Below, piece by piece: positions 30,095-38,279 of a DNA stretch of 64,000 nt. This DNA is from Bacillota bacterium. Its GTDB lineage: Bacteria > Bacillota > Clostridia > Lachnospirales > Lachnospiraceae. Location of the stretch: assembly GCA_023457255.1 (NCBI GenBank), contig JAEWMB010000007.1:62001-126000 (forward strand), read 5' to 3'. Each line of letters begins with the position of its first letter. The first letter of the stretch is position 1. The position numbers and the translations under genes were made by a program. The notes beneath the pieces were generated by a model, which saw nothing but the letters and a program-made list of their open reading frames with translations, did no database searches and was not told the origin of the DNA.

Positions 30095-30217
30095 ATGCGA
30101 ATTGGCGGAGGAATTGAGAAACCATATTCTAATCCCGATGAATGGTACCGGCTAGTGAGCGAACTTGGAGAGTATGTCCGTCAGCAAGCGATGCTTGCAG
30201 GAGTATCACTTCCATAA
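30095..30217 (+). pseudogene. remnant of a sugar-phosphate isomerase/epimerase (fused ends)
   Basis: 40-codon frame with a good ribosome binding site (GAAGGAGAG). It starts MRIGGGIEKPYSNPDEWYRL and continues to ELG, the N-terminus of TIM-barrel sugar-phosphate isomerases/epimerases (AP endonuclease 2 family). After residue 25 it jumps to EYVRQQAMLAGVSLP, which looks like the C-terminal helix of the same family. The central 200 or more residues are missing in frame. It is probably a deletion remnant; a functional microprotein is unlikely but not excluded. Confidence 0.65.
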
Positions 30218-30256
30218 GGAACCGAACAATATCATGAAGATAAAAAATAAAAGAAG

Positions 30257-30277
30257 GCGCAGACAAATCATCTGCGC
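30257..30277. terminator. bidirectional terminator between the epimerase remnant and the LtaS-like gene
   Basis: GCGCAGA / TCTGCGC perfect 7-bp stem. The minus-strand side continues into CTTCTTTTATTTTTTATC, the plus side into TATCTCTTATTCTT. It serves two convergent transcripts. Confidence 0.7.
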
Positions 30278-30319
30278 TATCTCTTATTCTTGGTATTTAT
30301 TTTTGGAATCCATCTCTGA

Positions 30320-32470
30320 TTAAGGTATCACGTATGGATTGGTTGAACTAAGAGGTACACTATCATTGCCACTTTGTATGACTGTAATGACATCTCCGGA
30401 CTTTAGTTCTTCGATTGGTGCCCTTAACATAGAACGGTTGATAAATGTTGTATCATAAGAGGTATCATTTATCTGTATTTTGCTATATGGGGTGAAGTTA
30501 CTGCCGGTCACCACTATACTTACGCCCACATCCTCTTCTGCAGCTTCGCTTTCCGGCGGAGCCGGAATAACGTGAGCCTCAGAAATTTGGATAGGGACAG
30601 AACCCATCTTAAGCTCTGTTTTGATGTATGGATTTACTCTATTAAAACATTCCAAGTCACCATACAGCATATCATACTCAAGAATTTTTAACTCCTCCAA
30701 ATAGATATCGGAATCTTTTTGTGTTTGATGAAGCTTAGTAATCAAACCGTTATGAATATCGAGGAGATCAAGGACATGCGCAGACAATTGATAGGCCTCT
30801 AAGTCCTCGTTATGTTTCTTCATATCAAAACTACTCCATATAATATACTCAGTCTGGAATAAGGAACCATTCGTTAAATCAGTTTCTTCAATCTGAAAAC
30901 CAGGCAGGTGATCCCCATACATAACGAGGATGGTTTCTTCCTCACGGCTGGATAAGGCTTCGATCAATTCTCCGATAAACTCATCCATCTCTTTGATTTG
31001 ATTTGTATAATAAAGAAGCGGATAATATAGACTATCGGAAAGATCCTCCTCTAAAGTTAAATCAATGCGTGGATTCTCAATGAGTGCACTATCCGGATAA
31101 CTTCCATGCCCCTGAACTGAAATGGTATAAATCAAGTCCTGATTCTTTGTTGTATTAAGAACCTGTATAATCTCCGGGGTCAGTACCTTATCCTTTGCCC
31201 AGTTATTTGGAGTACGTTCGATATTCTGCATATATTCAATGGAAGTAAAAGTATCAAAACCTAATTGAGAAAATACGGTATGACGATCATAAAAGGTGCC
31301 GACATTGTTATGCATTGCGTGAGTGGTATACCCAAGGGATTTTAAGTTATAGGAAAGACTTTCACAAGTAGTTTTTTGCAAAATTGTTTTATATGGATAT
31401 TCACCAGGTCCAAAGAAATCGAGATTCATCCCCGTAATAACTTCAAATTCAGTATTCGCTGTTCCAGCCCCCACACTTGGAACACTTAAATATCCGCTGG
31501 AAAACTTCTCTTTCAACGCCCTATAATTAGGTACCGGATCTTCGGTAAAGGTAACTCCTTTTATATGGGTTGGATCGAAAAAGGATTCCAATTGTAAAAA
31601 AATAATATTTGGTGTATCTTTGGAGGCTGCCGTATTACCGGAAGACGCGGAAAGGTCAATCGGTGGAGTTGGAGTTATAGTTTTCACCGGCGAAGGTGCC
31701 TGTGATGGCTCCGGCATTGCCGTAGGTGAAATATCGGCGGATTTAATTACCTTTCCTTGTTCTACCCCTTCTACGATTGTATTCACAACCTCCGTGGAGT
31801 ACAAGTCAGGCTTGTCAATACCGGTATTAATTACACTATTCACAAAACAATAGGGAAGACCGTATTGGTGGTAAGCATTGGCAAGGTTACCGAAATTTGC
31901 AGCCAATAGATTGGTCTTTAGACCAAGCTTTGTAAAAAGAGATGCAGAAGCCAGGGTGACTGCAAAGAAGATAGCAATCTTTAACAATGGTAATCGGTTA
32001 TCATAACGCTTCGCTTTTTTCCATACGATGATACAGGATACGATTGCAAGTGCGAGTCCAATCGCAATAAAAACCAAATGAAACCATTTCAGGTAATACT
32101 GCCAAATCTGAAGTGCCGATTTCATTAATGTAATGTCAACCGCAGTAAATGGTGTAGTTCTAAATTGTAAGAGTATAAAATCAGTAATACCTATAATAGC
32201 CCAGCCCAGGGAAATCAAAAAGTAAACAAACCATCTTCTCTTAAAGAGTAGAGCTATGGATAGTGTCACTAAGATAATTATGGTATTATATATAAATACC
32301 AGCGGATTCGTAAATAAGTAAGCAATGGCCTTCAACACAGAGCGTCGCGACATAATTTCAACAAAGATGTTGAGAGCTAAGGCTAAAAGTGCACACTGTA
32401 AAAACGCCTGCTTACACTTTATCTTTAGTGAGCCCAGTATGGGTTTCGCTTTCTGTGGTATAAGTTTCAT
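30320..32470 (-). CDS. LTA-synthase-like sulfatase-fold membrane protein with C-terminal Ig-like domain
   Basis: 716 residues, GGAGGCAAATAT before the ATG. About five membrane segments in residues 15-190. A Ser/Thr/Pro-rich linker follows (about 230-285), then the extracellular sulfatase-fold domain (about 290-610). Motifs of phosphoglycerol transferases: PNIIFLQLESFFDP, GAGTANTEFEVITG (contains the presumed catalytic Thr), NNVGTFYDRH, SVQGHGSYP and metal-binding YGDHLPGF. The last 90 residues (from about VSIVVTGSNFTPYSKIQIND) look like an IPT/TIG-type beta-sandwich, not usual in LtaS. Likely role: polymerising or modifying a glycerol-phosphate surface polymer. Confidence 0.85.
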   Translation of the reverse strand: MKLIPQKAKPILGSLKIKCKQAFLQCALLALALNIFVEIMSRRSVLKAIAYLFTNPLVFIYNTIIILVTLSIALLFKRRWFVYFLISLGWAIIGITDFILLQFRTTPFTAVDITLMKSALQIWQYYLKWFHLVFIAIGLALAIVSCIIVWKKAKRYDNRLPLLKIAIFFAVTLASASLFTKLGLKTNLLAANFGNLANAYHQYGLPYCFVNSVINTGIDKPDLYSTEVVNTIVEGVEQGKVIKSADISPTAMPEPSQAPSPVKTITPTPPIDLSASSGNTAASKDTPNIIFLQLESFFDPTHIKGVTFTEDPVPNYRALKEKFSSGYLSVPSVGAGTANTEFEVITGMNLDFFGPGEYPYKTILQKTTCESLSYNLKSLGYTTHAMHNNVGTFYDRHTVFSQLGFDTFTSIEYMQNIERTPNNWAKDKVLTPEIIQVLNTTKNQDLIYTISVQGHGSYPDSALIENPRIDLTLEEDLSDSLYYPLLYYTNQIKEMDEFIGELIEALSSREEETILVMYGDHLPGFQIEETDLTNGSLFQTEYIIWSSFDMKKHNEDLEAYQLSAHVLDLLDIHNGLITKLHQTQKDSDIYLEELKILEYDMLYGDLECFNRVNPYIKTELKMGSVPIQISEAHVIPAPPESEAAEEDVGVSIVVTGSNFTPYSKIQINDTSYDTTFINRSMLRAPIEELKSGDVITVIQSGNDSVPLSSTNPYVIP

Positions 32471-33067
32471 ATATTTGCCTCCAAATAGTTGCAGTGAGAT
32501 TAATAAGTGTCTGTAATTATAATGATGTTTTCAATTGGATTATTTCTCAATGCCAGGAAATGAATGTAAAAAATATCCTATCTTTTTATGCTACAACAGT
32601 TTATCACATTTAAAAAAAAATGCAATAGCACAATTCTTAAGAATTTTTAAGTAATTATAACGATTCATAGGATGTTTTCACAACGGGCCATATGGTATGT
32701 GTTAACACATAAATAAAGCAATAAATGATACTATTTTTGCGTGATGGGTGCGAATTTTAAAGTTATGAGAAATAACTTTGATTTTAAACTAGTGTGTGAA
32801 AAGCTTATTAAAGTTAATATATCCGCAAATCCTTCCAATGAGCAGAAATAATAAATTATAAATTATTCGTATTAGATTAAAATAAGTTACACAAAAATTA
32901 TAAATTCATATTAAGTTAATATTAGTGAAATAATATTTATATTTTATTTAGAAAAATATTTTAAAAAAGTGTGGAGAGATATTGAAGAATTGGTTTGTTT
33001 TTCATATAATAGAAAAACCATTATAAAAAAGTAACTATCACTGATTTGGTTTCTTGATACTTTTTAC
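32471..33067. other. long AT-rich divergent region LtaS-like/truA
   Basis: About 690 bases separate the two divergent starts. No gene is visible. A perfect 16-bp palindrome (TATGTGTTAACACATA, 32696-32711) is the only clear structure. The truA promoter lies at the right end. Confidence 0.45.
32696..32711. repeat. perfect 16-bp palindrome
   Basis: TATGTGTTAACACATA, about 225 bases upstream of the LtaS-like start and 450 upstream of truA. The TGTG...CACA form suggests a dimeric regulator site (Crp/Fnr or Rex-like), but no regulator is assigned. Confidence 0.35.
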
Positions 33068-33096
33068 TTGATATATTTAGAAAAAAGCTGTAAAAT
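33068..33096 (+). promoter_or_regulatory. probable truA promoter
   Basis: TTGATA (33068-33073), 17-base spacer, TAAAAT (33091-33096), 64 bases before the truA ATG. Confidence 0.5.
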
Positions 33097-33159
33097 CTTA
33101 ACTTGGTATAGTACTAATAATTTAACACTAAGGGTATATCAGTTTGAGGGAGAGCAAAA

Positions 33160-33948
33160 ATGCCTAGTGAAATGGATAGAAAACGCAACATAAAGCTAAC
33201 CATAAGCTACGATGGGACAAATTATAGCGGCTGGCAGAGACTTCCAAAGGCGAGAAAGGGTGACCATTCCATCCAAGGGCTACTAGAAGAATTGCTGTCA
33301 GAAGTATTGCTGGAGCCAATTAAGCTGATTGGCTCAGGTCGTACAGACGCAGGGGTGCATGCTCTTGGGCAGGTAGCGAATTTTTATTCGTACTCCAATC
33401 CCGACGTAACTATTATAAAACAAAAGATGAATCAGGTTCTTCCGGAAGATATTAAGATAATAGAAGCGAATGAAGTTCCAATAAATTTTCACTCTCGCTT
33501 CGATGCGATAGAGAAAGTCTATCAGTATATCATAGATACCAGAGAACGGGAAAATGTATTTATTCGTAAGTATTCCTATGCCTGCGGCAAAGCACTGGAT
33601 ATAGAAGCAATGAGACAAACGGCAAATTTACTCATTGGTACGATGGATTATAAGAGCTTCTGTACAGACCGCAAGGATGGTAAATCGACTATTCGAACGA
33701 TATCTGAAATAAAAATAGAAGAACTACGGCAAGATAAAAATCAACAGGGAATTATACTTACGTTTCGTGGAAATGGATTTTTGCATCACATGGTACGTAT
33801 ACTTTCTGGGACGCTGTTAGAGGTTGGGACGCAAGAGAGAAGTGTTAAGAGTGTCAGACAGGCTATTTTGGAAAAAAAGAGAGAATATGCCGGCATGACA
33901 TTGCATCCGCAAGGATTATTTTTAAAACAAGTTATCTATAAAAAATAG
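33160..33948 (+). CDS. truA: tRNA pseudouridine(38-40) synthase
   Basis: 262 residues, GAGGGAGAG ribosome binding site. It converts uridines 38-40 in the tRNA anticodon arm to pseudouridine. Key motifs: ISYDGTNYSGWQ, catalytic Asp in GSGRTDAGVHALGQVA (about residue 62), SRFDAIEKVYQY and FRGNGFLHHMVR. Length and order are typical. It stands alone, not in the ribosomal-protein operon where truA often occurs, so it may be one of two TruA paralogues. Confidence 0.94.
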   Translation: MPSEMDRKRNIKLTISYDGTNYSGWQRLPKARKGDHSIQGLLEELLSEVLLEPIKLIGSGRTDAGVHALGQVANFYSYSNPDVTIIKQKMNQVLPEDIKIIEANEVPINFHSRFDAIEKVYQYIIDTRERENVFIRKYSYACGKALDIEAMRQTANLLIGTMDYKSFCTDRKDGKSTIRTISEIKIEELRQDKNQQGIILTFRGNGFLHHMVRILSGTLLEVGTQERSVKSVRQAILEKKREYAGMTLHPQGLFLKQVIYKK

Positions 33949-34030
33949 ATAATACTTAGGTTAACGTAATGGTGTGAGGGTGGATAAATAATGATGGGTT
34001 GCAGCTATAGGACAAAAGATGCCATCATTT

Positions 34031-34063
34031 TAAATATTTTATGAGAAATAGGTTCATATAATA
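34031..34063 (+). promoter_or_regulatory. possible sigma-G/F-type promoter of spoVT
   Basis: TAAATA (34031-34036), 18-base spacer, CATATAATA (34055-34063). This resembles the forespore consensus (TGAATA ... CATAnTA) with one -35 mismatch. It lies about 95 bases before the spoVT ATG. spoVT is forespore-transcribed in B. subtilis. Confidence 0.4.
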
Positions 34064-34157
34064 GGTATAAATTCCTTGAATTTACAAACAATATAGTCAT
34101 AGCAATATTTAAGTGACAAGCATCTTAGATTGAGAAGTAAATGGAGGAATATGCTAC

Positions 34158-34703
34158 ATGAAAGCAACAGGTATCGTACGACGCATAGATGACTTAGGAA
34201 GAGTAGTTATCCCAAAGGAAATTAGAAGAACTTTACGTATCCGCGAAGGAGATCCATTAGAAATTTTTACAGACCGTGAGGGAGAAATTATTTTAAAGAA
34301 ATACTCCCCAATCGGCGAGTTGGGACAATTTGCAAAACAATATGCGGATTCTATCGGTCATACGACTGGTCATATTGTTGCTATTACAGATAAAGATCAG
34401 TTTATAGCAATTGCTGGTTCCGCTAAAAAGGATTGGGTTACGAAATCAATCAGTAAAGAACTTGAGGCATTAATTAATGACCGTGAAACGGTAACTGCAG
34501 CGAAAGAAGAAAAAGGATTTATCCGTGTTTGCTCTGATGATGAAGATATTGCCTATGAGGTTATAGCACCAATTATTTGTGAAGGTGATGCTATCGGAGC
34601 AGTATTAATTCTTACAAGAGATGCAAAGACCAAGCTTGGTGAAGTTGAGAATAAGCTTGCTGCTACGGCGGCTGCATTCCTTGGAAGACAAATGGAGAAC
34701 TAA
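34158..34703 (+). CDS. spoVT: stage V sporulation protein T, AbrB-type regulator
   Basis: 181 residues, GGAGG ribosome binding site. N-terminal AbrB swapped-hairpin domain (MKATGIVRRIDDLGRVVIPK and then EIRRTLRIREGDPLEIF, residues 1-50). A C-terminal GAF-like domain follows (about 60-178: ADSIGHTTGHIVAITDKDQF, VAPIICEGDAIGAVLIL-like). SpoVT adjusts forespore gene expression in spore-formers. Its presence between mfd and mazG follows the B. subtilis order. A strong terminator ends the gene. Confidence 0.95.
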   Translation: MKATGIVRRIDDLGRVVIPKEIRRTLRIREGDPLEIFTDREGEIILKKYSPIGELGQFAKQYADSIGHTTGHIVAITDKDQFIAIAGSAKKDWVTKSISKELEALINDRETVTAAKEEKGFIRVCSDDEDIAYEVIAPIICEGDAIGAVLILTRDAKTKLGEVENKLAATAAAFLGRQMEN

Positions 34704-34741
34704 TCTCTTAGGGAAAATAAAATAAGACAGGTTAGACATAT

Positions 34742-34807
34742 AGCGGAGAGATTACCTTACTATGCCCGGGCATAGTATCCCAAAGGTTAATTTCTCCGCT
34801 TTTTTTC
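34742..34807 (+). terminator. terminator after spoVT
   Basis: Outer stem AGCGGAGA / TCTCCGCT with an inner TACTATGCCC / GGGCATAGTA perfect hairpin, followed by a T-run of seven. Confidence 0.88.
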
Positions 34808-34943
34808 GGGTGGTTATAATTCTTTCGTCATACGGTTTTACGAAGGTTAGTGTAAAAATAAAGACTAATTTAAGACTCAGATTTGTGTCTGTACAATAAC
34901 CGGCAAAGAAGAGATAAAAGAGTGCACAGAAATGAGGTATTTT

Positions 34944-36281
34944 ATGCAGGAAAAACGTTATGGGTTATTAACAGCCATTACCATGATTACAGGCATTGTC
35001 ATTGGGTCCGGAATCTTTTTTAAGTCGGATGATGTACTCCGATATACCAATGGGAACATGCTTCTTGGTATTTTGGTATTCTTAATCTCTGCTATAGCGA
35101 TAGTTTTTGGTTCTTTAACGATTTCTCAGTTAGCAAGTAGAACAGATGAACCAGGGGGACTCATTGGCTATACCGAGAGATTTGTAAACAAAAGAACCGC
35201 AGGGGCGATGGGATGGTTTCAGCTTACGATGTATTTTGCTCCATTAGTTGGAGTGATTTCTTGGGTAACAGGACTTTATCTATGTCAGTTGTTCAGACTT
35301 GAAGGCACACCAAAGAACAGCAGCTTCATCGGGTTTCTCGTTCTTTGTGTAATATTTTTATTGAACATTTTATCTGCCAGACTTGGTGGTGTATTTCAGA
35401 ACCTGGCCATGATAGTAAAGCTGATTCCATTGATATTAATTGCATTAGTAGGTTTGTTTTTTGGTCAAGCACCTGAGATTATAGCAAAGGATGCAAGTGC
35501 TATGAAAGAGGCGATATCATCTCCCGGCTGGATTACCGCTTTTGCGCCAATTGCATTTTCCTTTGACGGATGGTCTATCTCGACGACGATATGTCATGAG
35601 ATCAAAAATAGTAAGAGAAACTTACCGCTGGCTTTAATCTTTGCACCATTTATGGTATTGCTGTGCTATGTGCTGTACTTTGTGGGGATTACCTCTTTGG
35701 TATCGGTAGATACAGTAATGCGGCAAGGAAATGAGAGTACTTATCTTGCTGCAACGAAGGTATTTGGAAGTATAGGTGCAAGACTAATTTTAATTTTTGT
35801 CATAATTTCTGTATTAGGTACCTTAAATGGTCTAGTACTTGCCTATATTCAGCTTCCGTATTCACTGGCTTATCGGGGAATGTTACCTTGCAGCAATGCT
35901 TTAAAGAAGCAGTCCGAGAAATTACATGGGATTCCAATTAACTCTGCTATTCTGGCGTTTATTCTTAGTACGGTATGGGTATTAATTAATTATCTTACTC
36001 AGAGTGCAAATATGATTGGAGATGTATCCGAGGTTCCAATATGTTTAAGCTATATCATGTTTATCATACTGTATATCACTGTTATGAGACTTAAGAAGCA
36101 GGGAGAAATTAAGAGTGTTTTTATGGGATATGCAGTACCGGTTCTGGCAACGATAGGTTCGGTTATTATAGTGGCCGGAACATTGTCACATCCATCCTTT
36201 TGGTTTTTCACTGTGATTGGAGCGATAGTTGCAGCTTTGGGATTTTGGTATACAAAGCCATCCGGCAATTCAAATGGATAG
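34944..36281 (+). CDS. APC-family amino acid permease
   Basis: 445 residues from the ATG at 34944. An ATG at 34932 is in frame but overlaps the ribosome binding site GAGGT, so the later start is preferred. Twelve hydrophobic segments. The first carries the APC signature MITGIVIGSGIFFKSDDVL; SFDGWSIS in the sixth segment matches LAT-type transporters (SteT-like exchangers). It moves amino acids across the membrane, specificity unknown. The recurring leader motif AGTGCACAGAAATGAGG (34921-34937) precedes it. Confidence 0.9.
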   Translation: MQEKRYGLLTAITMITGIVIGSGIFFKSDDVLRYTNGNMLLGILVFLISAIAIVFGSLTISQLASRTDEPGGLIGYTERFVNKRTAGAMGWFQLTMYFAPLVGVISWVTGLYLCQLFRLEGTPKNSSFIGFLVLCVIFLLNILSARLGGVFQNLAMIVKLIPLILIALVGLFFGQAPEIIAKDASAMKEAISSPGWITAFAPIAFSFDGWSISTTICHEIKNSKRNLPLALIFAPFMVLLCYVLYFVGITSLVSVDTVMRQGNESTYLAATKVFGSIGARLILIFVIISVLGTLNGLVLAYIQLPYSLAYRGMLPCSNALKKQSEKLHGIPINSAILAFILSTVWVLINYLTQSANMIGDVSEVPICLSYIMFIILYITVMRLKKQGEIKSVFMGYAVPVLATIGSVIIVAGTLSHPSFWFFTVIGAIVAALGFWYTKPSGNSNG

Positions 36282-36462
36282 TACTTAGGATATTTTACAG
36301 GTTTAAAAAATATAACATGTTATAAAATTACGATGAGATAACAAAAGTTACTATTGAAATTTCTTCAAAGGTTCGCTATAGTAAGACCGCAAGCTAGTTA
36401 TCAAAGTAGGAGTATCAGTCCTATGGACTAGAATACCAAGGAATAGAAAAGGAGCCCTAACA

Positions 36463-36786
36463 GTGGAAGAACTTACGACATTTCAACGGATATACGAGGT
36501 AGTTAAGGAGATCCCTTATGGAAAGGTTGCTACGTATGGACAGGTAGCGGCACTTGCTGGCAATCGCCGCCTGGCAAAGGTGGTTGGTTATGCATTGCAT
36601 GTCAATCCGGACCCGGACATGATTCCGTGTTATCGTGTAGTAAATGCGAAAGGAGAAGCTTCGAAAGCATTTGCCTTTGGTGGAGAAAATCGTCAGGTAG
36701 AATTACTTCAGAAAGAAGGAGTAGAATTTCTGGAAGATGGAAGTGTAGATATGGAAGTATCTCGTTGGGCAAAGTTAGTGTTCTAA
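36463..36786 (+). CDS. MGMT/alkyltransferase-like DNA-binding protein
   Basis: 107 residues from the GTG at 36463 (AAAAGGAG upstream). Only the DNA-binding domain of O6-alkylguanine-DNA alkyltransferase is present: IPYGKVATYGQVAALAG helix-turn-helix with the arginine finger (NRRLAKVVGYAL), then IPCYRVVNAKG. The active Cys is retained in PCYR, where true enzymes have PCHR and alkyltransferase-like proteins usually PWHR. Transfer activity is therefore doubtful, because the His that activates Cys is replaced by Tyr. It may instead flag alkylated bases for nucleotide excision repair. Ended by a strong terminator. Confidence 0.85.
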   Translation: MEELTTFQRIYEVVKEIPYGKVATYGQVAALAGNRRLAKVVGYALHVNPDPDMIPCYRVVNAKGEASKAFAFGGENRQVELLQKEGVEFLEDGSVDMEVSRWAKLVF

Positions 36787-36818
36787 AAAACAGGTGCAGT
36801 TAAGCAACTTTGTAAGAA

Positions 36819-36863
36819 AAAAGCACAGCAGGATAAGCAAGTATTGCCTGCTGTGCTTTTTTC
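36819..36863 (+). terminator. terminator after the alkyltransferase-like gene
   Basis: 14-bp perfect stem AAAAGCACAGCAGG / CCTGCTGTGCTTTT with a 14-base loop and T-run. Confidence 0.9.
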
Positions 36864-36946
36864 TATTTAAAGAATACCTGTATAATATACATGGATTTCT
36901 TCTTTTTTGCATATAGTTTACTAAATCTGAGGAGGAGTGATAGTCC

Positions 36947-37951
36947 ATGTCAAAGAAAAAAGTATTAGCAATAGACGGCGGAGGAATGAAAGGCATTGTC
37001 TCCGCTGTTTTGCTGAGAAGTTTAGAAGATAGGCTGCAGTACCATAGCAATAATTATAAAGCAAGAATCGCAGATTATTTTGACTTGATAGCGGGAACCA
37101 GTACAGGATCAATCTTGACGGCACTCTATTTGTTTCCAAATGAGCGGGGAGAATCAAAGTTTTCTGCAAAAGAAGTGGTAGAGTGCTACTATGAATACGG
37201 AGAATACATATTTAAAAGGCAAAGGTTTTATCCCTTTTGGGGGCCAAAATATACGAATAAGTACTTAGAGGAGATGCTATTAAGGTATTTTGGCGATGCA
37301 ACCTTGGGGAATCTTCGTAAACCTTGTTTGATGACATCCTATGATACAACAACCCGAGGAGCAGTTTTCTTTAATTCGGTTACAGGAAGAAAAGATGAGA
37401 ATCGAAATTATCTTTTAAGAGATGCAATATTAGCATCAACGGCGGCGCCGACCTATTTTCCTCCAAGCTGCTTTCATGCGAAGGATACTTGCTATAACTG
37501 CTTAATCGATGGAGGGGTTTTTGCCAATAACCCAACACTTTGTGCGCTTATTGAGGCAATGAAGCTGCCAGGATGTGATGGAATCGGTGATACAATTTGT
37601 CTTTCGGTTGGTAATGTGAAAAATACGAAGTCCTATATTTATCAAAAGGTACGTAGATTTGGTCTGATACAATGGGCGATACCAATCTTTGATATTCTTA
37701 TGGATGCCAGTGAACAGACGGTAGACTATCAAGTGAAAAAAATTTATAAATCGGTAAATCACCAGCAATATTATTACCGTATGGTTTTAAATACAGAGGA
37801 GGAAATACCAAAGATGGATGATTGCTCAAAAGAAGCAGTACATAAATTAACCTTGTATGGTGAAAAGTTGGCAAACAGAGAGAAATATCGTATTGATGAG
37901 CTTGCAAAGCGTTTAGTAACAGAAAGAGATAATGATAATTATGTTTATTAA
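36947..37951 (+). CDS. patatin-like phospholipase
   Basis: 334 residues, GAGGAGTG ribosome binding site. Patatin fold with oxyanion loop DGGGMKGI (residues 9-16), nucleophile elbow GTSTG (about 49-53) and the Asp of the catalytic dyad in DGGVFANNP (about 188). Predicted to release fatty acids from membrane lipids. The motifs resemble the CapV/patatin effectors of CBASS defence, but no nucleotide cyclase or other defence gene is adjacent. A housekeeping lipase role is equally possible. Possible TATAAT at 36881-36886; ended by a terminator at 37954-37992. Confidence 0.87.
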   Translation: MSKKKVLAIDGGGMKGIVSAVLLRSLEDRLQYHSNNYKARIADYFDLIAGTSTGSILTALYLFPNERGESKFSAKEVVECYYEYGEYIFKRQRFYPFWGPKYTNKYLEEMLLRYFGDATLGNLRKPCLMTSYDTTTRGAVFFNSVTGRKDENRNYLLRDAILASTAAPTYFPPSCFHAKDTCYNCLIDGGVFANNPTLCALIEAMKLPGCDGIGDTICLSVGNVKNTKSYIYQKVRRFGLIQWAIPIFDILMDASEQTVDYQVKKIYKSVNHQQYYYRMVLNTEEEIPKMDDCSKEAVHKLTLYGEKLANREKYRIDELAKRLVTERDNDNYVY

Positions 37952-37953
37952 GG

Positions 37954-37992
37954 AAATGCCGAAAGAAGCGTTAAACTTCTTTTGGCATTTTT
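37954..37992 (+). terminator. terminator after the patatin gene
   Basis: AAATGCCGAAAGAAG pairs with CTTCTTTTGGCATTT (G-T wobbles allowed), followed by TTTT. Confidence 0.8.
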
Positions 37993-38104
37993 AAATTTAA
38001 AGATTTGTTCACATTAGGAACAAATTTCTTACATATTTATTTTGTATCATAGTTGTACCTGAGTACCAAGGTTATCTTAATATTTTTTCTTTAAATTCGT
38101 TCGA

Positions 38105-38185
38105 GTGGGCATTTTAAAAGACAATGCCGATACGGGATGGAAGCAGGTGTTTGATTTTTCTAAAGATGGAGAAAATTATAGTTGA
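38105..38185 (+). pseudogene. possible gene-end remnant before the beta-helix lipoprotein
   Basis: A 26-codon frame ends with DNADTGWKQVFDFSKDGE and NYS before a stop; its composition looks like a degraded protein end rather than random AT-rich spacer. There is no ribosome binding site and no recognisable family. The rest of the 330-base gap (37993-38279) shows nothing. Confidence 0.25.
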
Positions 38186-38279
38186 TAGATTTTATTAAAT
38201 TAGTTAAAGTAAATATATGGATACTAAAAGTCCCGCTATTTTATTTGAATGAACTTTTCATATGGATTTGGAGGATATG

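Noticed and set aside
36947..37951. CBASS defence system
   Set aside because: Only the patatin is present; no nucleotidyltransferase, TIR, ubiquitin-like or other defence component is adjacent.
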